Below are positions 42,988 through 53,414 of a stretch of 64,000 bases of DNA, in pieces; position 1 is the first letter of the stretch; each line of letters starts with the position of its first letter. The notes beneath the pieces were generated by a model. That model was not told the origin of the DNA. It was given only the letters and a program-made list of their open reading frames with translations, and made no database searches. This DNA is from an uncultured Pelagibacteraceae bacterium (lineage in GTDB: Bacteria; Pseudomonadota; Alphaproteobacteria; Pelagibacterales; Pelagibacteraceae): the NCBI GenBank assembly GCA_902628635.1, contig CACONQ010000002.1:1-64000 (forward strand), read 5' to 3'. The translations under genes and the position numbers were made by a program.

Positions 42988-43638
42988 ATGATAGACAAAG
43001 TATTTCCTAAAATTCACAGCGAAGGTTATAAGTTTTTAGTAATATTTAGTTTTATTACTATAATTTTATATCTGCTGAGCACATTCCTCGGTTTAATAGG
43101 TTTAGTTTTAACAGTTTGGTGCTACTACTTTTTTAGAGATCCGGAAAGAATATCAATTAATGATGATAATTATTTAGTCAGTCCTGCAGATGGATTAATT
43201 ATTAAAGTCGAGGAGTCATCTGGTCCAAAAGAACTTAATTTAAGTGAAAAAAAATTTACAAAGGTAAGTATTTTTATGAATGTATTTGATTGCCATGTAA
43301 ATCGAACACCATGTGCAGGAAAAGTTTCACAGATTCTTTACAAACCAGGTAAGTTTGTTAATGCTTCACTTGATAAAGCAAGCGAGGACAATGAAAGAAA
43401 TTATTATAAAATTACTAATAAAAATGGTGAAGATATAATAGTTGTTCAAATAGCAGGTCTTATCGCACGAAGAATAGTATGTGAAACTCTAGAGAATGAT
43501 GATTTAAATCAAGGTGATAGAATAGGAATGATTAGATTTGGAAGTAGAGCAGATCTTTATTTTGAAAATTATAAACCACTGGTTAAACTAGAACAAAGAG
43601 CAGTAGCAGGTGAAACATTAATAGCAAGAAAAGTATAA
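42988..43638 (+). CDS. psd: phosphatidylserine decarboxylase
   Basis: YYFFRDPERI, SPADGLIIKVEE, MNVFDCHVNRTP, MIRFGSRADLYF (GS cleavage site). Confidence 0.95.
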   Translation: MIDKVFPKIHSEGYKFLVIFSFITIILYLLSTFLGLIGLVLTVWCYYFFRDPERISINDDNYLVSPADGLIIKVEESSGPKELNLSEKKFTKVSIFMNVFDCHVNRTPCAGKVSQILYKPGKFVNASLDKASEDNERNYYKITNKNGEDIIVVQIAGLIARRIVCETLENDDLNQGDRIGMIRFGSRADLYFENYKPLVKLEQRAVAGETLIARKV

Positions 43639-43639
43639 T

Positions 43640-44440
43640 ATGAACGAACCCAAGAAAAAATTTAAACTAGTAACAGATACACAAGCAAGAATGATACTGC
43701 CAAACACTCTAACATTGATTGGAGTTTGTGTAGGTTTAAGTTCAATAAATTTTGCACTAAATCAAAGATATGAAATAGCAATAATCGCAATTTTATTTGC
43801 TGCAATAATAGATGGCCTTGATGGAAGAATTGCAAGACTTATAAGAGGTACTTCAAAAGTTGGAAAGGAATTAGACTCTCTTACAGATGTAATTAGTTTT
43901 GGAGTAGCCCCTGCTTTTATTATGTATTTCTGGACACTTAATTCACTTGGTAAAATTGGATGGTTGTTGTCTTTAATTTACGTTGTATGCGTTGCACTGA
44001 GACTAGCAAGATTTAACATAAGTACTGGAGGAGACGTATCTTGGAAGGATAATTTTTTTCAAGGAGTACCATCACCTGCTGGAGGTATATTAGTACTAAC
44101 ACCATTAGTTTTGGATTTAAGTGGGGTAAACTTATTTAATATTAATTTTGAAATATTTACTCCATATTTATTTATTTTAGTTTCTATTTTATTGATAAGT
44201 AAAGTTCCTACTTACTCGATGAAAAAGATTGTTGTGCCAAGAAGTACAACTGTATTTTTACTTTTTGGCATTGTTTTATTATTTGGTTTATTATTGGTAT
44301 TCACTTTTGAGGTAATAGTTATTAGCTGCATGGTATACATACTATCAATTCCAATAAGTATTTATCATTATGTGAAACTTAAAAAAAAATATTCTATATT
44401 GACTGGTGAAGAGGACGATGAACTAGAAGATGTTTTGTAA
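43640..44440 (+). CDS. pssA: CDP-diacylglycerol--serine O-phosphatidyltransferase
   Basis: LPNTLTLIGVCVGLSS, DGLDGRIARLIRGTSKVGKELDSLTDVISFGVAPAF. Confidence 0.95.
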   Translation: MNEPKKKFKLVTDTQARMILPNTLTLIGVCVGLSSINFALNQRYEIAIIAILFAAIIDGLDGRIARLIRGTSKVGKELDSLTDVISFGVAPAFIMYFWTLNSLGKIGWLLSLIYVVCVALRLARFNISTGGDVSWKDNFFQGVPSPAGGILVLTPLVLDLSGVNLFNINFEIFTPYLFILVSILLISKVPTYSMKKIVVPRSTTVFLLFGIVLLFGLLLVFTFEVIVISCMVYILSIPISIYHYVKLKKKYSILTGEEDDELEDVL

Positions 44441-45351
44441 TGAAAAAAAATGTAATAATTTCATTAGCCGACTCAAAATATTTTGATTTATTAAATGAAT
44501 TAATAGATTCTATAAAACGTTTCAAAGAAAGCGAGAAAGTTGCTTTTTGTGTTTTAGACGCAGGCCTTAATGAAGATCAGATTAAAATATTAACCTCTAA
44601 AGTTGATGAGATTAAAAAAGCAGAATGGGATATTGAAGTATCACAATATAAAATTAAGGGTAAGGAATGGCTTAAGAGTCAAGTTTCAAGAGCATTTTTA
44701 ACAAACTATTTTCCTAATTACGAAAAATATCTCTGGATTGATTGTGATGCCTGGGTAAACGACTGGTCAACAATTGAACTATATTTTAAAGCTTGTGATG
44801 ATGGAAAATTAGGAATTACTCAAACAATAGGCCCTGGTTATAAAATTACGTCAAAAGTCAGTTGGTTGCTTGGAAAATTAGCGATTATAAAATCTCAAAA
44901 CTTTAAACATGCAATTAGCTCAAAAATTGGTATCGATAAAGCAAGAAAGTTGGCATTTGCACCTCATATAAATATTGGAGTTTTTTCTTTAGAAAAAAAT
45001 TCAAATTGTTGGAGTATTTGGCAAAATAATTTAAAGAAAACTCTAAAATCAGGAAAAATATTTGGTTCTGAGGGTCTAGCGATTAATATGAGTGTATATA
45101 TTGATAATATAAATACAGAATTTTTGCCTTTAAATTGTAATTGGATAGCAAGTAATTTGTTACCAAAATATGATAACCACAATAATACATTTGTAGAACC
45201 TTATTTACCTAATAACAAAATTGGAATAATGCATCTTGCAGCTGGAATTTGGAGAGATAATAAAGATATGAGAATTGACAAAAGTATTAAAATTGAAATT
45301 AAAACTTTAGACAATAATATCATAAATAAAAGTTTGCGGTTTGGCCTTTAA
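44440..45351 (+). CDS. GT8-like glycosyltransferase
   Basis: KYLWIDCDAWVNDW DxD-type motif, SLADSKYFDLLNELIDSI; start overlaps pssA stop. Confidence 0.7.
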   Translation: MKKNVIISLADSKYFDLLNELIDSIKRFKESEKVAFCVLDAGLNEDQIKILTSKVDEIKKAEWDIEVSQYKIKGKEWLKSQVSRAFLTNYFPNYEKYLWIDCDAWVNDWSTIELYFKACDDGKLGITQTIGPGYKITSKVSWLLGKLAIIKSQNFKHAISSKIGIDKARKLAFAPHINIGVFSLEKNSNCWSIWQNNLKKTLKSGKIFGSEGLAINMSVYIDNINTEFLPLNCNWIASNLLPKYDNHNNTFVEPYLPNNKIGIMHLAAGIWRDNKDMRIDKSIKIEIKTLDNNIINKSLRFGL

Positions 45352-45963
45352 TTGAAAAAGAATAAAATCTCAAAAAATTGGATTATTAGACAGAAGAGAG
45401 ATATCTTTGTAAGACAGTCTAAAATTGAGGGTTATAGATCACGAGCTATTTATAAATTAAAAGAAATAGACGAAAAATTTAAAATATTTAAAAATACAAC
45501 TTCAATAATTGACCTAGGTGCTGCTCCCGGAAGTTGGTCTCAATACATTATAAGGCAATATAAAAAAAGTCTAGTCTTAGCAATTGATTTATTAGATTTT
45601 GAACATATTGATAAGGTTAACAAAATAGTAGGAGATTTTACAAAATCAGAAAATAAAGAAAAAATTAAAAACTTTTTTGATAAAAAAGTAGATGTCGTTA
45701 TTTCTGATATGGCAGTAAACACCACAGGAAATAAAAATTTAGACGCTATTGTCACTGGAGAATTATGCATTGAGGCTATGGAGTTTGCAATCGAAATGTT
45801 GAATAAAAAGGGCAAATTTGTTTCAAAAATTTTTATGGGATCAAGTTTTAATGAAATTGTCGCAGACGCAAAAAAAAAATTTAGAGAAGTTAATATTTTT
45901 AAGCCTTTATCAAGTAGAAAAGATTCGAAAGAAAGCTTTATAATTTGTAAATTTTTAAGATAG
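45352..45963 (+). CDS. rlmE: 23S rRNA (uridine 2'-O)-methyltransferase RlmE/FtsJ, TTG start
   Basis: RSRAIYKLKEIDEKF, IIDLGAAPGSWSQYI, DVVISDMAVNTTGNK. Confidence 0.93.
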   Translation: MKKNKISKNWIIRQKRDIFVRQSKIEGYRSRAIYKLKEIDEKFKIFKNTTSIIDLGAAPGSWSQYIIRQYKKSLVLAIDLLDFEHIDKVNKIVGDFTKSENKEKIKNFFDKKVDVVISDMAVNTTGNKNLDAIVTGELCIEAMEFAIEMLNKKGKFVSKIFMGSSFNEIVADAKKKFREVNIFKPLSSRKDSKESFIICKFLR

Positions 45964-46000
45964 ACCCTTTATATTTTAAAAGAATCGTATATATAAGATT

Positions 46001-47077
46001 ATGGGTCCTATAAAAGAAGCACTTACATTTGACGACGTAACACTTGCACCAAATTATTCTGAAATATTACCCTCTGAGGTAAACACTACAACATTTTTAT
46101 CAAAAAAATTTAAACTTAAAATTCCTCTTATATCATCTGCAATGGATACAGTCACAGAATCTAAAATGGCAATAGCAATTGCTAAAGCTGGAGGTATTGG
46201 AGTAATACATAGAAACCTACATATAAAAAAACAGATATTAGAGATTAAAAAAGTTAAAAAACAAAATCTTTTAGTTGGTGCAGCGGTCGGAGCTGGTCCA
46301 CTAGAATTTGAAAGAGCCAAAGCTATATTAAATGAAAAAGTAAATTTAATAGTAGTAGATACTGCACATGGTCATACTAAAAAAGTAGCAGACATAATTA
46401 AAAAAATTAAAAAAATTAAAAACAAAAATACTTTATTATGTGCAGGAAATATTGCGACTGCAAACGCAGCAAATTTTTTAGCAAAATTAGGTGTTGATAT
46501 TATAAAAGTTGGAATTGGACCTGGTTCAATTTGCACAACAAGATTGGTTGCAGGTATTGGAGTACCTCAACTAAGTGCGATTTTAGATGTAAAAAAAGGT
46601 TTAAAAAATAAAAATATAAAAATTATTGCGGATGGAGGAATTAAATTTTCAGGCGACATAGCAAAAGCTTTGTCAGCAGGAGCTGATGCAGTTATGATAG
46701 GCTCCCTATTTGCTGGTACAGACGAGTCTCCAGGAAAAATAGTAAAAAAAAATGGTAAATTATTCAAAAATTTCAGAGGAATGGGCTCAATAGGCGCGAT
46801 GAACAAGGGATCGGCAGATAGATATTTTCAAAAAAAACAAAAAGATAAATCCAAATATGTTCCCGAGGGAGTAGAGGGATATGTGAAATACAAAGGCTCG
46901 GTTGAAAAAATTATTTTTAAACTTATAGGTGGTCTTAAGTCTTCGATGGGATATCTTGGATCAAGAAAAATTATTTATTTAAGAAAAAAACCAAAATTTG
47001 TTAAGATTACAAAAGCTGGTTTTTATGAGAGTATGGTGCATAACATAGATGAAATTAAAAAAGATGAAAAGTATTAA
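46001..47077 (+). CDS. guaB: IMP dehydrogenase lacking the CBS-domain insert
   Basis: [19 protein letters not shown], catalytic loop [11 protein letters not shown], flap RYFQ...[13 protein letters not shown]; only 358 aa, CBS region absent. Confidence 0.88.
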   Translation: MGPIKEALTFDDVTLAPNYSEILPSEVNTTTFLSKKFKLKIPLISSAMDTVTESKMAIAIAKAGGIGVIHRNLHIKKQILEIKKVKKQNLLVGAAVGAGPLEFERAKAILNEKVNLIVVDTAHGHTKKVADIIKKIKKIKNKNTLLCAGNIATANAANFLAKLGVDIIKVGIGPGSICTTRLVAGIGVPQLSAILDVKKGLKNKNIKIIADGGIKFSGDIAKALSAGADAVMIGSLFAGTDESPGKIVKKNGKLFKNFRGMGSIGAMNKGSADRYFQKKQKDKSKYVPEGVEGYVKYKGSVEKIIFKLIGGLKSSMGYLGSRKIIYLRKKPKFVKITKAGFYESMVHNIDEIKKDEKY

Positions 47078-47504
47078 ATTTTTATACATTACTTTTATTA
47101 GTATCATTTTATTTGCTAATTCCTCAAATGCCCAAAATTTTTTTGATGAAGCAAAAAAAAAATACGAGGAAAAAAAATATAAGGAGTCAAAATTTTTATT
47201 TCAAAGAAATATCGTTTTTAATCCGAAGGATGCAAAGTCATATTTATATTTAGCTAAAATCTTTGAAAATGAAGAAAATGAGGGAGAGCAAATTAAAAAT
47301 ATAAATACAACACTTCTTCTTGAACCCAATAACGAGGAAGCAATGTTTATTTTAATTAAATATGAACTTAAAAAATCAAATTATACTAGAGTAAAGGAGT
47401 TAAAAGATAGTTTCTCCATGATATGTACTAATCTTTGTAAAGAAAAAAAAAATATAGAAGAGTCTTTAAAAGATATAGAACCACAAGATGATACCAAACA
47501 ATAA
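47064..47504 (+). CDS. small secreted/periplasmic TPR-like protein
   Basis: Signal-peptide-like N-terminus and TPR-like helices; between guaB and guaA. Confidence 0.6.
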   Translation: MKSIKFLYITFISIILFANSSNAQNFFDEAKKKYEEKKYKESKFLFQRNIVFNPKDAKSYLYLAKIFENEENEGEQIKNINTTLLLEPNNEEAMFILIKYELKKSNYTRVKELKDSFSMICTNLCKEKKNIEESLKDIEPQDDTKQ

Positions 47505-49050
47505 TTTAAATAAAATTTTAATTATTGATTTTGGCTCTCAATTTACCCAGCTTATAGCAAGAAGAGTAAGGGAGTTAGGTGTTTACTCTGAAATTATAAG
47601 TCATAAAAAATTAAATCTTAAATTAGAAAAAAAACAAATAAAGGGGATTATCTTATCAGGCGGACCATTGAATGTTTATCAATCAAAAAAAGTTAGATTC
47701 AATAAAAAACTTTTCTCACTAAATGTTCCAATTTTAGGAATATGTTTTGGTCACCAAATAATCTCAAAAGAATTAGGTGGCAGGGTTAAAAAGGCCAAAC
47801 ATAGAGAATTTGGATTGGCCAAATTAAAAAAATTAAATCCAAGTAAACTCATAAGTAATTTTTTTAATAAAAAAGGATCTAATAATGTATGGATGAGTCA
47901 TGCTGACGAAGTGACAAAATTACCAAAAGGATTTAAAGTTGTTGCAAAAACTGAGACCTCAAAATTCTCCATTATAGAAAATCCAAAAAAAAAACTTTAT
48001 GGAATACAGTTTCACCCTGAGGTAACGCACACAGAAAATGGAAAAACAATTTTGAGAAACTTCATCTTTTCAATTTGTATGATAAAAAAAAATTGGTCCT
48101 CAAAAAATCAAAAAAAAATGTTAATTCAAGAAATTAAAGACAATGTAGGAAAATCTAAAGTTATATGCGCTTTATCAGGTGGTGTAGACAGTAGTGTAGT
48201 TGCAAAGCTGATCCACAAGGCAATAGGAAAGCAACTTATATGTATTTTTGTAAATACTGGCTTACTAAGAAAAAAAGAAGAGCATCAAGTTTTAAATACT
48301 TTTAAAAAAAAATTTAAAATAAACCTTGTTTACGTTGATGCCAAAACTCTTTTTTTTAATAGATTAAAAAAAATATTCGACCCTGAAAAAAAAAGGAAAA
48401 TAATTGGTAACCTATTCATTAAAATTTTTGAAAAGCATGCTAAAAAAATAAAAAATGTAAAATATTTAGCACAAGGTACTCTGTACCCTGATTTAATTGA
48501 GAGTAAGTCAGTTACAGGAAGCCAAACATCAAAAATTAAGTCACATCATAACGTAGGAGGCTTACCAAAAAAAATGAAGTTAAAATTGGTTGAACCATTG
48601 AGATTATTATTTAAGGATGAGGTGAGAAAATTAGGTTTAGAACTCAAATTATCGAAAGAAATTGTTTTGAGACATCCATTTCCAGGCCCAGGGTTAGCCA
48701 TAAGAATGCCAGGGGAAATAACCAAAGAAAAAGTGAATATTTTAAAGGAGGCTGATGATATATTTATAAAAGAATTAAAGGATCACAGTTTATATAATAA
48801 AATATGGCAAGCCTATGCAGCTTTACTTCCAGTTAAAACTGTAGGAGTAATGGGTGACAACAGAACATATGAATATATGTGCTTACTAAGAGCAATTACA
48901 TCAGAGGATGGAATGACAGCAGATACTTTTTATTTTAAAAAAGAATTTATGCAAATTGTGTCAAATAAGATAATAAATAATATTAAAGGGATAAATAGAG
49001 TGGTTTACGACATTACATCAAAACCACCAAGCACGATTGAATTAGAATAA
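47488..49050 (+). CDS. guaA: GMP synthase (glutamine-hydrolysing)
   Basis: [47 protein letters not shown]. Confidence 0.97.
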   Translation: MIPNNNLNKILIIDFGSQFTQLIARRVRELGVYSEIISHKKLNLKLEKKQIKGIILSGGPLNVYQSKKVRFNKKLFSLNVPILGICFGHQIISKELGGRVKKAKHREFGLAKLKKLNPSKLISNFFNKKGSNNVWMSHADEVTKLPKGFKVVAKTETSKFSIIENPKKKLYGIQFHPEVTHTENGKTILRNFIFSICMIKKNWSSKNQKKMLIQEIKDNVGKSKVICALSGGVDSSVVAKLIHKAIGKQLICIFVNTGLLRKKEEHQVLNTFKKKFKINLVYVDAKTLFFNRLKKIFDPEKKRKIIGNLFIKIFEKHAKKIKNVKYLAQGTLYPDLIESKSVTGSQTSKIKSHHNVGGLPKKMKLKLVEPLRLLFKDEVRKLGLELKLSKEIVLRHPFPGPGLAIRMPGEITKEKVNILKEADDIFIKELKDHSLYNKIWQAYAALLPVKTVGVMGDNRTYEYMCLLRAITSEDGMTADTFYFKKEFMQIVSNKIINNIKGINRVVYDITSKPPSTIELE

Positions 49051-49826
49051 TGAATAAAAAAATTAAAAAAATAATTGATAAAAAAAACAAATCCAAAATT
49101 GTATGTTTAACAGCATACTCAAAAAATATTGCCGAGATAGTTGATAATCATGCTGATATAGTTTTGGTTGGTGATTCTTTGGGTTCAGTCCTTTATAATT
49201 ACAAAACAACAAGAAAAGTTAATCTCAAAATGATGATTGAACACACTAAAAGTGTTAGAATGGGTGTTAAAAAAAGCCTTCTTGTAATTGATTTGCCTTA
49301 CAATACATATCGAAATAAATCTGAGGCTTTAAAGAATTCAAAAGTTGCTATTAAAGAAACTAAGTGTGATGCAGTAAAAGTGGAGGGTGGAGAAAGGGTG
49401 CAACATATAGTGAGCCATTTAGTCAAAAACAAAATACCAGTTCTAGGCCATATAGGTTTAACACCACAGACTGTAAAAGGAAAATTTAAATCAGTGGGTA
49501 AATCACAAAAAGAAAAAAATAAATTAATTAGAGATGCTAAAGCACTAGAAAAAAATGGTGCTTTTGGAATAGTTTTAGAGTGCACTTATAGCGATATTTC
49601 AAAAAAAATTTCTAATCTTATAAAAATACCTACAATTGGAATTGGAGCTTCAGTTTATTGTGATGGACAAGTTTTAGTTACAGATGATATTATTGGTTTA
49701 ACTGATGCTAAAATTAAATTTGTAAAAAAATACGTTAATATAAAAAAAATAATAAATTCAGCGGTACTTAAATTTAAACAAGAGGTAAAATCTAGGAAAT
49801 ATCCAACAAAAAAATATTCTTACTAA
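49050..49826 (+). CDS. panB: 3-methyl-2-oxobutanoate hydroxymethyltransferase
   Basis: VCLTAYSKNIAEIVDNHADIVLVGDSLG, KVEGG, GHIGLTPQ. Confidence 0.95.
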   Translation: MNKKIKKIIDKKNKSKIVCLTAYSKNIAEIVDNHADIVLVGDSLGSVLYNYKTTRKVNLKMMIEHTKSVRMGVKKSLLVIDLPYNTYRNKSEALKNSKVAIKETKCDAVKVEGGERVQHIVSHLVKNKIPVLGHIGLTPQTVKGKFKSVGKSQKEKNKLIRDAKALEKNGAFGIVLECTYSDISKKISNLIKIPTIGIGASVYCDGQVLVTDDIIGLTDAKIKFVKKYVNIKKIINSAVLKFKQEVKSRKYPTKKYSY

Positions 49827-50434
49827 AAATATTTTTTGAAATTTTCGTTAATTGATAAAACTTCCAAATCAACTAATCCCCCAATTACTAACTGCAGAGC
49901 TACAATTAAAATAAAACCTAGTCCTACATACGCAATCCATAAATGTTTTTGAATATAATTAGCTAAATAAGTTGCCATAGCACCAGTTAAAATTACCGAT
50001 AAAACTAATCCAAATATCATAAATCCAAAATGACCTTTGGAAGCACCTACGACACCAATTACATTATCAAAACTAATTGTTATATCGGCAAATAAAACTT
50101 TATAAATACTTTGAATATATGACGGTTCTTTAGATTTTTTTGTGGGAGATTTTATCTTTTTGGTTTCAAAAAGATCTTTTCTTAAATCGTTTACAATCCA
50201 AATTAATAGTAAACCACCGATTATTTTTATAAAATAAAATTTAAATAAGTAGGTCGCAAATAATGCAAAAATAACTTTAAAAACTAAGGCACCTGCAACA
50301 CCCCATAGTATAATTTTTCTTCTATTTTTAGGAACAAAGTTAGCAGCAATTAATCCAATAATGATTGCATTATCGGCTGCTAGTATTATATCTATGAATA
50401 TAATCTGTGTGAGTATTATAAGTTCTTCAATCAA
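49823..50434 (-). CDS. TerC/YjbE family integral membrane protein
   Basis: IDIILAADNAIIIGLIAA, DITISFDNVIGVVGASKG. Confidence 0.88.
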   Translation of the reverse strand: MIEELIILTQIIFIDIILAADNAIIIGLIAANFVPKNRRKIILWGVAGALVFKVIFALFATYLFKFYFIKIIGGLLLIWIVNDLRKDLFETKKIKSPTKKSKEPSYIQSIYKVLFADITISFDNVIGVVGASKGHFGFMIFGLVLSVILTGAMATYLANYIQKHLWIAYVGLGFILIVALQLVIGGLVDLEVLSINENFKKYF

Positions 50435-50488
50435 TAAATCTATATTAATTAAATATTTTTATATTTCAATGTTGAGAATAGAAAAAAG

Positions 50489-50998
50489 TTAATACTTAGA
50501 TTGTTTTGTTCCATCTATGATAGCTTTTAATTCCTCATACTCTTCACAATTACAATTCTGAAGCACCAATAATCTTTCTTTTGCTTTTTCAGGTCTATTT
50601 GTTGATAAATATAGTTCACCTAAGTACTCATTTATTCCGTTGTGATCAGGCTTAATCGCCAAACCTTTTAAATAATATATTTCAGCGTTATCAAAGTCAC
50701 CAAGTTTTCTTGAAGTAAAACCAAGATAATTTAATACATCAGGGTTTGAGGGGTCCTCTTTATTTGCTTTTAGAAGTCTATTAAAAGCTTTTTCATATTT
50801 TTTTTTTGCTTTTTCAACTTTACCTTTTTTTTCTAATTTTTTACCAGATTTTACATAATTAACTGCTGATTTATACATTGATTTTTTTTCAATACCATCT
50901 CCTCCAGAGCCACCAGAGCCACCAGAAGATCCGCCGGCAGCGAGAACATTCAAATTAGGAATTAATATTAAAAACGTGATTAAAAGTAATTTTTTCAT
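50489..50998 (-). CDS. secreted TPR-repeat protein
   Basis: Signal peptide, GGSSGGSGGSGG linker, TPR-like NYLGFTSRKLGDFDNAEIYYLKGLAIKPDHNGINEYLGELY. Confidence 0.8.
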   Translation of the reverse strand: MKKLLLITFLILIPNLNVLAAGGSSGGSGGSGGDGIEKKSMYKSAVNYVKSGKKLEKKGKVEKAKKKYEKAFNRLLKANKEDPSNPDVLNYLGFTSRKLGDFDNAEIYYLKGLAIKPDHNGINEYLGELYLSTNRPEKAKERLLVLQNCNCEEYEELKAIIDGTKQSKY

Positions 50999-51771
50999 TA
51001 GTTAAATTTTTTCATATTATTAAGTGGTTTTAAAATAAAATCATTACTTATTAAGGTATGCCGAATTAATTTAGCAGTATTTAACGAGTATTGATTATCA
51101 CCATGTATACATATTGAATCTATTTCACAAGGTATTTTTTTACCAGAGAGACAATTTATCGCCTGATTTTTAACCATGTCTAAAACATGTTTTTTTGCAA
51201 TTTCAGGGTCTATAATCAAAGCTTGTTTTTTTGATCTAGAAACTAAATTACCATCGTCTTCATAATTTCTATCTGCAAAAATTTCACATGCTATCTTCAT
51301 ATTTAGTTTCTTGGCAGCAACTTCCATTTTAGAACCAGTGGGCACCAAGTATATTAAATCTTTATCAATGTTTACAATTGCTTTAGCAATTATATTTGCA
51401 AGCTCTAAATTTTCACAGGCCATATTATTCAGTGCACCGTGAGGCTTTATGTGAGTAACTTTTTCACCATGTAGGTCTGCTATGGTTTGCAGTAAATTAT
51501 ACTGATCTACAATTAATTTAATTATTTCCTTTTCAGGTAAATTTATTCTTTTCCTACCAAAATTTTCAGGGTCCTTAAATGAAGGATGGGCTCCAATACT
51601 AACTCCATTTTTTTTTGAGATTTTAATTGTTGAATGCATGGTCTCATTATCACCCGCATGATAACCACAAGCTATACTTGCTGAATTGACAATTTTAAGT
51701 AATTCAGGATCATTTTCTATAGAATGTAATTCTGATTTTTCACCTAAATCACAATTAATATTAATTTCCAT
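50998..51771 (-). CDS. pxpA: 5-oxoprolinase subunit A (LamB/YcsF family)
   Basis: INCDLGEKSE, SIACGYHAGDNETM, VTHIKPHGALNNM; start at internal ATG 51771. Confidence 0.92.
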   Translation of the reverse strand: MEININCDLGEKSELHSIENDPELLKIVNSASIACGYHAGDNETMHSTIKISKKNGVSIGAHPSFKDPENFGRKRINLPEKEIIKLIVDQYNLLQTIADLHGEKVTHIKPHGALNNMACENLELANIIAKAIVNIDKDLIYLVPTGSKMEVAAKKLNMKIACEIFADRNYEDDGNLVSRSKKQALIIDPEIAKKHVLDMVKNQAINCLSGKKIPCEIDSICIHGDNQYSLNTAKLIRHTLISNDFILKPLNNMKKFN

Positions 51772-51799
51772 ACCTTTCATTGATAAAGTATAACATGGG

Positions 51800-52477
51800 A
51801 TGATCAAAAATATATTAAATCTTGGCGACTCATCAATTTATTATGATTTTGGCGAACAAATAAATAAAGAAACTAATAAAAAAGTAATTTCTTTCTTTTA
51901 CAGCCTAAAGAAAGCAAATTTAGAGGAAATTATAAATTTAACTCCTTCTTATAACAAACTAATAGTTTCTTTTGATTTAAAAAAAACAAATTTTACTGAA
52001 TTAAAAAAAAAAATTGAAGATATAAAAACATCTAATATTGATGAGCAAAAAAATAAAAAAATTGAAATACCAATTTGTTGTGATGAAGAATTTTTTCTTG
52101 ACAAAGAAAGATTAATTAAAAAACTTAAATTAAGCGCTGAGGAAATATTAGAAAAATATCTTAATAAAAGTTATTTTTGTTATATGACAGGTTTTGTAGC
52201 TGGTATGCCATTTTTGGGTGATATTTCTAAAGAATTAAGAACAGATAGATTAAAAACACCTAGGGTAAAAGTACCAGAGGGCTCTGTTGGAATAACTGAA
52301 CAGTTCTCAAATATATATACTTTTGAAAGTCCAGGTGGGTGGAATATTATCGGAAAAACACCCTACAAAATTTTTAATTCAAATAATAAAGCAAATCCAG
52401 TTCTTATTAACCCAGGAGATAATGTTCATTTTTTTCCAATATCAAAAAATGAATTTTTAAAATTAGATGAAAAGTAA
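51800..52477 (+). CDS. pxpB: 5-oxoprolinase subunit B (KipI/allophanate hydrolase subunit 1-like)
   Basis: GFVAGMPFLGDI, RLKTPRVKVPEGSVGI, TFESPGGWNIIGKTP. Confidence 0.92.
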   Translation: MIKNILNLGDSSIYYDFGEQINKETNKKVISFFYSLKKANLEEIINLTPSYNKLIVSFDLKKTNFTELKKKIEDIKTSNIDEQKNKKIEIPICCDEEFFLDKERLIKKLKLSAEEILEKYLNKSYFCYMTGFVAGMPFLGDISKELRTDRLKTPRVKVPEGSVGITEQFSNIYTFESPGGWNIIGKTPYKIFNSNNKANPVLINPGDNVHFFPISKNEFLKLDEK

Positions 52478-53414
52478 TTTTTTTGAGGTTTTAAGACCAG
52501 GAATTAATTCAACTTTCCAAGACCTTGGAAGAGAAAATTTTTATCACATTGGATTACCGTTTAGTGGAGCAATGGATAATAGAAATTATTTACTATCCAA
52601 TACTTTAGTAAATAACAAATATGAGGCCGCAATTGAATTTGCTTATCAAGGACCGCTATTAAAATATTACGGTAAATCAACAGTAATTGCTGTTTCAGGA
52701 GATGTTAATTTTAGTATTACAAAAAAAGATAAAAAATTAATTAATGGCGAATGTTACAAAAATTACGTTTTAGAAAATGAAGATGAATTAGATATTATTT
52801 CAACAAATAAATCTGTATATGGTTATTTATCAGTATCAGGTGGCTTTGTATTAGAAAAAATTTTGAATAGTTATTCAACATTTTCAAGAGCAAAAATTGG
52901 ACCATTCAAAGGAGAAAAATTATTTGTAAATCAAAAAATATTGATTAATAAAACATCCGATTTTAAAACACAAAAAAAAATTAAATATGTTAATACAAAA
53001 ATAGAATATATTAGAATAATTAAAGCGACAAATTTTGATTTTTTTTCAAAAAAAGCAGTGGAAAATTTTTTAAATAAAGAATTCATTGTCACAAAACTTA
53101 CAGATAGAATGGGAATGAGAATTAAAGGACCAATTATTGAAAATATAAAGGAAAAAAATATTAGATCAGAAGGTATAGTTAAAGGCACGATACAAATACC
53201 TCCAGACGGTGACCCAATAATTATGCTTTCAGATCACGGGACCATAGGAGGATACCCAAAAATTGGAGTAGTTATCAGCGCAGATTATGATAAACTTGTT
53301 CAACTTGTACCAAATACAAAAATAAAATTTAAGTTAGTCAATCTTCCAGAAGCAGAAAAAATTTATGAAATATATAGATTAGAAACTGATAATTTAATAA
53401 ACCAAATAAAATGA
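52467..53414 (+). CDS. pxpC: 5-oxoprolinase subunit C (KipA/allophanate hydrolase subunit 2-like)
   Basis: VLRPGINSTFQDLGRENFYHIGLPFSGAMDNRNYLLSNTLV; SEGIVKGTIQIPPDGDPIIMLSDHGTIGGYPKIGVV. Confidence 0.93.
   Translation: MKSNFFEVLRPGINSTFQDLGRENFYHIGLPFSGAMDNRNYLLSNTLVNNKYEAAIEFAYQGPLLKYYGKSTVIAVSGDVNFSITKKDKKLINGECYKNYVLENEDELDIISTNKSVYGYLSVSGGFVLEKILNSYSTFSRAKIGPFKGEKLFVNQKILINKTSDFKTQKKIKYVNTKIEYIRIIKATNFDFFSKKAVENFLNKEFIVTKLTDRMGMRIKGPIIENIKEKNIRSEGIVKGTIQIPPDGDPIIMLSDHGTIGGYPKIGVVISADYDKLVQLVPNTKIKFKLVNLPEAEKIYEIYRLETDNLINQIK

Noticed and set aside
50901-50930. GGSSGGSGGSGG-coding repeat in the TPR protein
   Set aside because: Common flexible linker after a signal peptide; no evidence of a structured repeat array or CRISPR.
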